From assembly GCA_963575745.1 (NCBI GenBank), contig CAUYUJ010014549.1, forward strand, positions 155,001 to 219,000: a stretch of 64,000 nucleotides of DNA. The letters run 5' to 3'. Below are positions 1 through 9,582 of this stretch, in pieces (within the stretch, counting starts at the first letter, position 1; each line of letters opens with the position of its first letter). A model generated the notes under the pieces. That model ran no database searches. It was given only the letters and a program-made list of their open reading frames with translations, and had not been told where the DNA came from. The translations under genes and the position numbers were made by a program. The stretch is from Prorocentrum cordatum. Its lineage: Eukaryota; Sar; Dinophyceae; Prorocentrales; Prorocentraceae.

Positions 1-150
1 TTCACAGAAGAGGAGGGGGCTACAAGAGCGCCCCCCCGTCGGGGCCAGAATCCTCGCGGGGGTCGTCGTTTTTTGGCCCTCCCAGGCGTAGAAGAAAAGA
101 AAGAAAGAAAGAAAAAAAAAAAAAACCTTACCACCCGCGGGACTCCCTGT
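1..150. other. Window edge, no gene; A-rich microsatellite
   Basis: No supported gene. A GAAA-type repeat running into a poly-A stretch lies at about 91-125. It sits just beyond the stop of the minus-strand gag-like ORF that begins at 1479, so it could be part of that element's decayed downstream sequence, but nothing proves this. Confidence 0.5.
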
Positions 151-2035
151 TCAGGCCCAGGGGGAGGGGGTAGGGGGAGGGGGAAACCCCTCCCCGAATG
201 GGAAGAAGGGGGGTTGGGGGGTTGAGGACAGAGGGGGCTCTCTAAACCACTCACGCCCAAAGGGCTGGTGGGACTTCTGCAGTCCAGCTCCGCGCCCACG
301 ACTCTTCTGCTTGTCCTTGCCGTCGCCCCCCCCGGCGCCAGCTCCCGATCCCTTGGCCTGCTGGGCCTCGAACTCCATGGAGTCGATGTACTCGTAGAGC
401 TGCGCCTGCCGCATCGCCAACTCGACCCCGACAAGGTCGGGGAGGTTCAGCTGGCCCCAGCACCCGAGATGCTCGAGCATCTTCATGATGTTCTCGTAGT
501 GGCTCACCCCGTAGTCATCCTTCGACAGGTGGTAGAACGCGAGGAAAGCGTTGAAGTGCTCCACTGGCCCGCCACGCTTCCGGTCGACGAAGTGGCAGCA
601 CCAGAGCACCGTGCGAGGTCCATCCAACAACCAACCAAGGACGCGGCTCTCGGTCAGCAGCGGCACGACCTCGCGCCAGGCAAGCCGCGCGCGGGAGCCG
701 TCCGCACGCGGCGGCACCCCGAGCAGCCTGATGTCCGAGCCGCTCTCCGCGCACTGGTACACCGCCGGCGGGGTCGTGATCTGCCTGATGGCAACCCAGC
801 CGGCGCCGACGCGCATCAGGCCCACGTCGCCCTCCAGCCTCTGCGCGCCGTTCAGCGCGATGACGTCGCCGCGGTTGCCGGCGCTGGTCGACTCCACCAG
901 CGCCCAGACCGGCCCAGGCGGGAGAGCCGCCGGGGGCGGCGCAGCCCCAGGCCCCGCCGGCGCGCCGGCGGGGACGGCGGGGGCGGCGGGCGCCGCGGGC
1001 GCGGGAGCCCCGCCCGCGGGCGCCGCCCCGGCCAAAGCCGCGGCCGGCGGAGGAGCGGCTCCTCCGGCACCAGCCAGCACGACATCCAGCGCCGGCGCCG
1101 CGAAGTCGAACTCCACGAGCGCGCCCCCCGGGGGCAGCACCAGCGGCCGGCCCGCGGCGCGCTCCCGCTCTAGGTGCAGGTCGGAGGCGACCTGGGCGAG
1201 GGCGTCGCCGATCGCCTGGGCCTCCGCGGCGTTCGGCTCCCAGCGGAAGCGGTAGAGGGAGCCCGCGTCCACGCCCGCCAGCGCCTGGCGCGTCCTGCTG
1301 AAGACCGACGCCACGATGTCTGGGCTGCCCGGCGCGTAGCTCTCCTCGTGCACGTCGTGGTCGGGCGTCGAGATGAGGGCGCTGAAGGGGTCAGCGCCCC
1401 CACCGGAAGATCCTCCAACCTGCCCCAGACCCTCCGCTGATGCCACTGCGACTTGCCGCGATACAGCACCCGCGCCCAAGGCAGGGCGCCGGCGGGGGGC
1501 GGCGCCCGGGCGGCCATCTCCACGTCGAAGAAGACGACCGACGAGCGCAGCACCCCAGCGGCCGAACTGGGCGCATCACAGCAGCGCGCGACCCAGGAGC
1601 GCTGGGGGCCAGGAGAGGAGCCCGCCGCCGATGGCCACCTCGACGGCCGGCGGAGCCGCCGGCGGGGCCGGAGAGACCTCCGGCTCGGCGGGCGGCGCCG
1701 GGGCCGCCACACGGGCGGCGTGGGCGCCGCCGGGCAGGACAGAGGCTGCTCCGACGCCCGGCAGTGGACCTCCCCGCGCGAGAGGTTGCCGCACGCCACC
1801 GCCGGGCAGGCGGGCGTAGCGGGGCAGGCGGGCAGCCGCGGGCACGGCGGTGCTCGCGAGATCCAGGCCGCCAGCAGGTTCGAGTCCACACCGCAGGTGA
1901 GGACGGCGGCCCGACCGACCGTCCGCGCCCACTGAGCAGACGGCCCCAGCTTGCTGGTTGATGGCTTGAGCATGAACGCCCACAGCCCCCTTCCCGATCC
2001 CACCAGCAACAAAGAAACAATGGCACGCCATAGTA
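151..2035 (-). pseudogene. Gag-like ORF of a second dinoflagellate retroelement, frameshifted
   Basis: The 442-residue frame at 151-1479 contains DHDVHEESYAPG, then an Ala/Pro-rich linker, then LRLAWREVVPLL-type text (ARLAWREVVPLL), GPRTVLWCCHFV and a run ending GCWGQLNLPDLVGVELA. I recognise this order from gag-like first ORFs of dinoflagellate retroelements; that is recall, not a search. Upstream the sense continues in another frame (about 1400-1960: CGVDSNLLAAWIS, a Cys/Pro-rich stretch, then FFDVEMAARAPPP and ARVLYRGKSQW), so at least one frameshift lies near 1380-1480. The frame stops at 151 after a Gly/Lys linker, short of the RT part known for such elements. It abuts the truncated LTR of copy 1. 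GC content is far higher than in the neighbouring element. Confidence 0.6.
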
Positions 2036-2147
2036 ATGCACCTCGCACTGAGGTGTAGTCAGATCTGGGCGGCCGGTCGCTTTGAGCCAAGCGGCCGCGG
2101 GCGCACGCTCGTTCCCACCCACCTATGTCCCCAGCTCACTTTAGAGT
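2036..2147 (-). repeat. Truncated 3' LTR of copy 1
   Basis: About 112 bp match the outer (5') part of the LTR at 17195-17444, from CTTTAGAGT at 2147 through the GC-rich palindrome around TTGAGCCAAG to the hairpin arm near 2040. Identity stops abruptly at 2036, where unrelated retroelement sequence begins. The missing part is the LTR's 3' half. Confidence 0.88.
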
Positions 2148-2319
2148 CGGGGGGGGAGAGGCGAAGCGTGAGCCCGCCGCCTCTATACAGCAGGTACAGC
2201 AGCTACTATGTACAAAAGGGCAGCAAAAAGGCGGGTCCGTAAGGAAGGTGGGCCCGCGCGCACGTTGCCTTGCCTGCACTTTACTGTGCATGCGAGTACT
2301 CCTCCGGCGGCTGCAGACC

Positions 2320-3911
2320 GAGATGTCTGGCCAGCCCGATAAGGAGTAACGCTTTAAGTCATGCTTGAAGGATTGCGTACCTCCCATGACCTGTAGGAGC
2401 ATTTCTCTGTCGATGCTCTCCTTTGTGTGACCGTCCGCGGTCATATCGCGGGTGTCACGCCATTGAATACAGTGCACGATTCCTCGCTCCATCGTCTGTC
2501 GTATCCAGCTGATGCGTCCTAAGAGGGCTCACTCAGTCGGCTGCTTCAAGCCTTTGCTTGACAAGGACTTAAACACAGACTCAGAATGTATGGTCAAAGC
2601 GACCTTGATGCTCAGGCCACCCAACTCAAGCATGGCTGTCAACCAAGTCGGAGTTAACGGCCCTGCATGGAGCTCGTGCAGAGTCACGATCGTGCGATAG
2701 CAGTCCTCCAAGTTGTGGGCTGCTGCTAATGTCTCTGCTGAATAGCTCGAGCGGACCTGCGAGCGGTGAGACTTGCAGTGCGCATCGATCAAGTGAACGA
2801 CAGGCTTGCCAGATGGCGTGCTTCCACGCCGCAGCAGGTTTGCCCCGCGAATACCATGCCCTTTGACTTCGTCATCGGCATCTCCACTCAGGCGTCGATA
2901 ACCTGAGTCGCTGTGCAGGTCAACTTCGCCCGTGGGAGTCATCGCTTGGTAGAAGATCTTCCTAGGGCAGGCCTGCAGTTTCCTGGTAATCGCGTTCAGT
3001 CGTCGCGCTTGTATGTTGGTCGGTTCTTGGACACGTTGTAAACCGACAACAGATACCATCAACCACACCTGGGTCATTAATGCATACGCCAATGCGCCTC
3101 TGAGGCTGGCGAGTGTCTGCAACCATTGTGGATGACTGGGCGTCAGCGTCGGCGCCTGTAAGTTCTGGATGTTGTATAGGACGGAGCTGTTTGATGGATT
3201 CGTCCTGGTCCAACGTAGCACTGCCGTCCTCATCCTCGGTATATCTCACCGCACAATTGGTGCATGTGTGCTTGTTGAGTTCACACTTACCAGAGGTGTC
3301 CTCCATGCACTTGACGCACTTGTCACTTGTGTCCTCTGTGCTGGCCATATTGGTGTCATCGGCATGTTTGGCTGTGAGCAGGTTGCTGCTCGTCTCGAAC
3401 TCCTCGTCGTAGAACGTGGGTCTGATACCGCAACCTCTTGTGGTCCTTCTGAGCTTTAGTAAGAAAGCTCGAGGTGCGTCCTTGGTGCCAGTGCCTGGTT
3501 GAGGCACTGCAAGCAGTGCTTCGACTCGTCGTAGTGCTCGAACCCTGAGAGAGTTCGAAGCACCGTAGCCGATCCAGGCGGCAGAGTAAAGCACACCACA
3601 CGTTCTTCCTCACCAGTTGCCTCAGCAAGTTCCTGGTAGGTCAACCCTGTCAGGAAGGCCATGTTTATACCGAGGGAAGCAATGACCCATTGCTTCTTGC
3701 ACGCTGCCGTGCTTGCGGGTAACCTCTGGCTTGGCAACCGTGCTGTTCCTGAGAAAGTTTCCACGTCGAAGGCTTTGAGGTCCATGAAGCCTCGAAGCAC
3801 CAGGCGTAATCTGATAGTATGTTCCATATCGCCCTTCTCGTTCTTCACGAACTTCCATGTGTACACATACCTCGAAGTCATGATGCTTGACGCTTTAGAT
3901 ATACCTTGCAT
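2320..3911 (-). pseudogene. Reverse transcriptase-RNase H, copy 1, frameshifted
   Basis: Reads from SRYVYTWKFVKNEKGD through RLVLRGF (RT finger) and IASLGINMAFLTG (motif A, where the catalytic Asp of DIN has become Gly) to TAKHADDTNMA, the YVDD-box equivalent (HADD here). RNase H follows with HSDSGYRR, YSAETLAAAHN and the end motif DTRDMTADGHTK typical of copia RNase H. The sense passes through at least four frames (3456-3911, 2962-3594, 2529-3233, 2136-2492). Loss of the motif A Asp means this copy could not polymerise DNA even if the frames were joined. Confidence 0.9.
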
Positions 3912-3915
3912 TTAA

Positions 3916-4690
3916 CTATGTCTTGAGTTCAGTGTATGGGGTTTTCGATACTTTTTCGGGATTCGCCTGGGTGTCAGCCTTCGCGAGGAGGTCGTCTTCC
4001 TTGACGACCGCAGCTCGCTTTGTAGCGGCGGCCATATATACTCGCATGGTGGTAACGCGGTCGGCATCTGATATCCTGTGCTGCTGTTCGGAATGGACTA
4101 CCTTTGACATTTCTGCCGTAAAGCAGAGTTCTACATATTGTCAGTTTTCGTTTGAGTCCAGCCCGTAGCTGCAATCTTCGACCGTGGAGCACAGTGGGAC
4201 ATGATGCGTCTCCTGGATGTCGGTGTCGTGTGCTTGTCCCCACTTAGGCAGGTGCCCCCGCTGTTCTTCAGCTACAGTGATCAGCGCACTGTTGTCTGGA
4301 ATCATCTGCGCGGGCACTGTGAAAAATGTCCTCTCAAGGAGTTGCCTCCAGCAAGTCCCGTTCATCACGTAGTTATGTACACCACGCTTCCATAGTATGT
4401 GCCTCGAGGTCCGCCTCCGATTCCTCATATGTCGTGGGAGGCCGTCCATCCTCCTGTGGTGGTTCGGCTTCTGAGACTTCTCTTGTGGTTCGTGTCGGTA
4501 TATCCGCCAATTCCTCAGCCTTTGTCATGTCCTGGTCACAGACCGCTTGAGGCTTGGTGGACTTCAGGCACTGGATGATTCTCGAATGTGCTGATCCAGT
4601 TATATCATGAATGTTAAGAGCGGTGCCTTCCGCAAGTGCCATCCTGGATTCACACCGTTGCCATAGTGGACCAATGTGCAACTGCCAGCG
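3916..4690 (-). pseudogene. Acidic linker between integrase and RT, copy 1
   Basis: Polyprotein sequence rich in Glu/Asp: TTREVSEAEPPQEDGRPPT, TVAEEQRGHLPKWGQ, then an Ala/Arg segment MRVYMAAATKRAAVV that leads into RT. The same string recurs in copies 2 (19472-20119) and 3 (about 38040-38625). In other copia elements this is the poorly conserved region between integrase and RT. Split over three frames here. No catalytic motif seen. Confidence 0.7.
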
Positions 4691-4779
4691 TAGGCCACCG
4701 GAGGTAGCTCGTGGATACTCTTAGCTAACCTAACAGATACTACATTCCCGATGCGGAAGAAATGTCTGATAAGGCATTG

Positions 4780-6545
4780 TTAAGCCAGATGAACCTTAGG
4801 AGAACGTCGGCTCGCACTGGTCATCTGAAGCGTCCCTTTCCTGGTCGGGACATAGCCACATGTCATAGCAGGTCTCCCCGTAAGTAGACTGGCCACGAAC
4901 GTCAACACTGTCTGTAGTGCAGTGTTGTCGGAGCCAATCTCTCTGGATATCAAAGCTTCAATGTAAAGTGAGTGTCGTGCATCGCCGTATTGTACCTGAA
5001 CGTGGCGGCTTCCCACTCGAATGATGACTTGACCCCTGTCGGGATCTAGTCTTACGACCGGGAACGGGCCATTCCAGCCTCCCCAATCGTCCTTCGTGGT
5101 TGTGGGGCGATGGTAATCAACTAGATCTCCTCCATCGTAGTAGTGCTGACCGGTGATAGTTGTCTTTGTGCGCAATTTTGCGCGATTGGTCTTGGCTACT
5201 GCGGTGGCCTGTGATAGCTTCAATGCATGCGTTGCGTATCATCTGTTCCCGAGAATGATGCGACGTTTCCGTCAGCTGCTCGTGATCCCGGATAGGCAAG
5301 TCAGGAAGCATTGCCAGTTGCCGTCCGAACAGGGCATTGTATGGAGACGCCCAATTTCAAGAGGTGAACGCGTTGTCGGCAAAAAAAACTTCATGCAGTC
5401 GTCGTGTGGACACAAGAGGTATGTCTAACCTGCTGAATTCAGCTTCCATGACAATAAGTAGATGGCGCAGTCTGCCATGTCTGGCTTCGATCGTCGTAGC
5501 GCGTTGTCCACGCGCGCGTATCCTTAGTTCAGTGCCTTTTGCCTTAAAGACTGCTTTCGCAGTGTCGTTGTTGAGGGCACCCTCTCCGTCGGAGTCGAGT
5601 ACCTTTGCAGGTCCAAACTGCATCCAGCACTGATGGTGCGCATCCAGGATACTGGTCATTGTCTTGTCCGGTATCTCCGTTCCAGTAGCACAGCGAATAC
5701 AACGATCGATGCTATGAAATATCTTATGTTCTTGTTTGCAGAACGTGAGGTCACATTCAACTTCTTCGTTTAACTTGCCAGGCAGTGCAGTAGATGGCAT
5801 AACCGTATGCCCAGGCTTGTCCCAAGCCCTGCACTCCCGACACGTGTCGCAGACACCTTTGATCAGGTTGAGTCTGACGTTGTCCAGACCTATCTTGGTT
5901 AAGATGAGTATCATCCTAAGCTCTTTCGCATGGAACCAACGCAACTGTAGCTTCCGCAGCTCGCGTGTTACCACGCTTGGATCAAGGCTTCGTAAGTTTT
6001 GTAGACTGACTTGTACGTCGAACCTTGACCAGTCTGGAAGTCGTGGGCGCGCAGCAGGGTTACCCGCAGGTGGCGGTGGAGGTGGATATCCTCCTTGCTG
6101 TCGGCCACGTCTGACTCTGACCTGTGGCAGTCGGATGCGGCCATCCAAACTACCCGCTCCGCTCGAGGCAGGTTGCCCTGCAGCAGGTTCAGCAGCGTGT
6201 CTGTCTACTGAAATGTCGCGGCTGCTGGCACCCACTGTGGGTCCGGCTCTAGAGCCGGGTCTTGGTGCTCGTAGCCGCACAAGTGGTGGTGCTGCTTGTG
6301 CCTCGGGCGGTGGTGCTGCTGCTTCAGCAGGAGCCGGTGGTGCCTCTCCGTGATTGTCGGGCAGTTTCCAAGGCTTGGCAAACTTGAATTGGCCAGGTGT
6401 CCGTACATGTTCAGGCTTGTTCCGGCCGCAGTTCTTCTTACAGCTCGGACATTCCCAATGGCAGTCTTCCTTATCATACCACCTGCAATGCTTAGGGTTT
6501 CTGTCATGTGAGGGAGAGCGCATGTTAACATTATCCGCGCATGCA
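4780..6545 (-). pseudogene. Tandem C2HC zinc motifs plus copia-type integrase, copy 1
   Basis: At about 6410-6545 two zinc motifs lie in tandem, CPAC...H...C and CPSC...H...F; the last Cys of unit 2 is Phe here. A Pro/Ala-rich linker follows, then the GAG-pre-integrase text LRWFHAKEL and CDTCRECRAWDKPGHT. The integrase core has CDLTF (first Asp), SDGEGALNND (second Asp) and TTIEARHG (Glu), with 33 residues between the second Asp and the Glu. The frame breaks near 5357; the C-terminal part (4780-5223) has DWGGWNGPFPVVR, resembling the GPY/F module. Function in an intact copy: insertion of cDNA into the genome. Confidence 0.88.
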
Positions 6546-6599
6546 GGACATCCTATCCCTCCCCAGGGTGGTCTCGCGATCGACCCGTCGGGTTGCCGA

Positions 6600-7450
6600 G
6601 GGGTGGCTGGATCGCCCCCTCACGCGGGTGACAGCACGGTGGAAGAATAAGGATGACCATGAAAGGGATCACGGTTTACTTGGAATAGATCGCGCGCGAT
6701 CTGAACCGCATCGACGACAAGAGACTGCACCCTTGAAGTATAATGTGCAGCCATGGACAGTTCTTTGTTACATACCGATGCATGTTGATGATGGCCAGCA
6801 CATCGAAAAGTAGAAGGTGTAAGTAGAAGGCGGTGGTGGGCCATAATATCGGCCGGTTTCCGTATCAATACCCCATGGGAATCGCGTCAGTCAGTCGTAC
6901 ATTGATCCATGTTCACTTTGCAAGTGCAGTTGCATGTGGCCAATGTGTTCCATGGCGGTATCTCATCTACCCAAGTACCCACTGGTTGTTCTCGTATGTA
7001 AATCCGTCGAAGGTCCTTTTGACGTATGGCAACTTATCCACATAACTTGACGCGTGAAAGAATTTCTTTACGGCGTTCATGCCAAGTGTCATAGTTGACT
7101 TGGGAGCTGCAATAGGAAGGTAGTCCAATCGTCCTGCAGTTGGGTTGTAATGTGACAACATTGGCGAAGCACACGTCTAGGCAATGCATCACTGCATCCT
7201 GGACATCTTTGTTTCCAAGGTCAACATATTGGCGTTCGTCTAAGTTTCCTCCGGAAGACAAACCTCGGCTGAATGCTAGCTGCGATATACCTCCACTTCT
7301 TCCACACAGTTCCAACATATCAACTTTGTTGTGCCGCCCATAACATAACGTTGGGATTATGGAGAGTACATCTGCGTATGTTTCAGCAGGTAGCCCCGCA
7401 AGTGATGTGATGATGGTTTCCTCTTCATCATCGCTTTGCGCGTCGGAGTC
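6600..7450 (-). pseudogene. Methyltransferase-like module, copy 1
   Basis: The 7034-7318 frame gives MLELCGRSGGISQLAFSRG followed by VDLGNKDVQDAVMHCLDV and VVTLQPNCRTIGLPSY. The glycine-rich ELCG.GG.S motif resembles the SAM-binding motif I of C5-cytosine methyltransferases, and QPNCRT occupies the place of their PPC motif, with Asn in place of the second Pro. I recall similar modules in other dinoflagellate copia polyproteins. Catalysis is doubtful and unproven. Downstream the frame is lost; fragments such as NKELSMAAHYT are read at 6620-6868. Confidence 0.65.
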
Positions 7451-7469
7451 AAAAACGGCGTCGGTGTAG

Positions 7470-8890
7470 TACGCACTACATCCGAGACCTTTGAGGTCAT
7501 CGCCGCAATCGTCGCTGCCGTCTTCGACTACCTTGGGTATCTTGCGTGGCTCGATGCCCGCTTCTTTGTCGGCTTTCTGTTTTCTTTTTGTTTGATTCGG
7601 GTATCCGTCGGTAGTGCTGTCTGTTGTTCGGTATCAGGTGAACTTAGAGGTCGGAAACTCGGGAATCGAGGGGCGCATGCGGCCACGCTCAATCGAAGGG
7701 GGGGAGATGACCGTCATCGACGAACGCTACTCGCCTTGGGCGCGGTCGCTGGTCCTCTTGTCCGATGAGGACCGGTTCTGGCGGCTCCCAATATAAACGA
7801 ATACGAATATTTGTCACACCATTCGGTAACGGTGCATTCTAATTGTACCCGATCGGCTGGTCCTGGATCTTGATGTCTTGTATAATCTGATTGTCGCCCA
7901 GGTTCATCGCTGCCCGTCTTGCGACATGGTCCCATTCAGGGCCATTCTTTGAAGACTGAACATAAGTTCGAGCTCCTTTATCCACTCGCGTGTGAATGCT
8001 AAGGTGTACAGCGCTCGCGTGGTTGCTCTTTGTTTCGTGTACATCCATTTGGTCAATCAATCTCGCGGACATGATGGCCAACGTTTTTCTGCGCCACTCT
8101 GCCTGCTGAGCGCCTTGGCCATACCAGTCCAATTCGTGCTCAGCAAGTTGGACAGGTTTCCCTGCTGTTTGACACGTACACCTCCACAAGTCAGTTGAAG
8201 TGCGCGTGTAGGTGGTTCCCACTTGCAGATATGATCCGCTAGGCAACTTACTTGAGGGATCGTATTTCAAACCGAAATGGCAGCATCGCATACGCATGAC
8301 CTGCAAGTCTAAATATTCAATGGCATCTCGTATGTGACCCTGTTTCCAGAAATAACCTGGCGGTCCCACACGTACCATGGACATACGTAAAGCCCGAGCC
8401 TTACTCATCATATTGTTTTGGATGCGTTGATCATGTAGCCCTGCCCGCCTTCCAGGCAACCTAACGTACCAATCAGCGGGCGTTGCCACCCATGGCAATT
8501 GATAGTCCCCCGAGAGTAGAGCACCCAAATACTGTGTACCAGTAGAAATCATAACCTCTGTATGTGTGATGCGGTCGCACCTGTAACCACGAGCTCGGAG
8601 TTCAGCGCAAACTGTCCGTATGTCCTCAATGACAAGTGCACGAGAATGATAATGATGCGATGAGCACTCATTTGCTGCAGCAGCTACACAGCCGGGTCCA
8701 CTGCTGTCCTTGGAAGCCGCACGGCCGGGCTTGCCAATGTCCCTGGTGTGCGACGCTGGCGCCTGGGAAAAGAATGCAGGTTTCCCCGCGCTAGATGACA
8801 GAGCCTGAGTGTTCGGCCGGCCTGTCGAAGCAAGCGCGGGTGGCCGTGTCGCGCGCCTGCCCCCGTCACTCATTTTCAAGCGATGGGGGC
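7470..8890 (-). pseudogene. Conserved unknown module (DWYG module), copy 1
   Basis: The 7839-8996 frame encodes a long conserved stretch: IEDIRTVCAELRARGYRCD, WVATPADWYVRLPG, MSKARALRM, GPPGYFWKQG, RCCHFGLKYD, LPSGSYLQV, RCTCQTAGKP, ELDWYGQGAQQAEWRRKT and LIDQMDVHE. It recurs in copies 2 and 3 with the same order. I do not recognise a characterised fold. It carries a CHFG motif and a CxC pair that could bind metal. I have seen similar text in dinoflagellate copia polyproteins but know no assigned function. Position between protease and the methyltransferase-like module. Confidence 0.7.
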
Positions 8891-8892
8891 GC

Positions 8893-9582
8893 TCAAATGC
8901 CCGTGCCATGCTGCGCTGCTGAGCCGCTGCTCGAAGTAAAGACATCAAACTTCTCGGCGGCATCATCCCCTCCCGCAGGTGCCCCTGCCTTTGCATCGGA
9001 CGGCGTCCACTTGCTGCCCTCCTCGTAGATGGCCAGATAGACCTTCGCCTGCAAGTTCCGCAAGGCGATGTCCTGGTCGGCCGGTGTGGGGATACTCCCG
9101 AAAGACGTGTTCCTGTGATGCCAAGTCTTCAAAGTGTTTTTCACCAAAGACTGGATCGTGAAAGCAAGCGTCTCTTCGTTGATGGAGAAGCTGATGCCCT
9201 TGGTATCCTGAGACATCATGTATGTATGGGCATCGCTCATAGCAGGTGTCACAACACTACTCGAAACAGGTTGCCCCGCGCCTGGCTCTGTGCCAGCTAC
9301 CTCCTTGACGAGCAGCGGGGCATCCTCGCAGTGAGGATTGGCCGTGCTAATAAACGACATCGACCTTCTGTCCTCAGCTTCGGCCCCGTATTCGTCGACC
9401 TTACGTGCCCGGTGCCCTGAAGGCGTTTTCATCAAGTCAAGCACTCTGGCACCCTTCACAAGAAGGGGCTTGTACATCTCAGAGCCAGGGATGACCATCT
9501 TCTCGTGCCCCTGCCCCAGGATCAGGATAGCCCCCATATTAGACATGCTCCTCAGACCCAGGATCGCATGGATATTTTCCAT
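8893..9582 (-). pseudogene. Protease C-terminal half and linker, copy 1
   Basis: Continues the protease of the upstream ORF after a frame change near 9560: HAILGLRSMSNMGAILILG is the usual hydrophobic region after the flap of copia proteases, followed by HEKMVIPG and LLVKGARVLDLMKTPSGH. The rest is an acidic linker (SQDTKGISFSINEETLAF, NLQAKVYLAIYEEGSKW) that is repeated in copy 2 (24144-24900) and copy 3 (46320-46900). No other domain recognised. Confidence 0.7.

Noticed and set aside
268-1255. Plus-strand frames of 301 and 234 codons
   Set aside because: Antisense shadows of the gag-like ORF at 151-1479, which has the recognisable residues.
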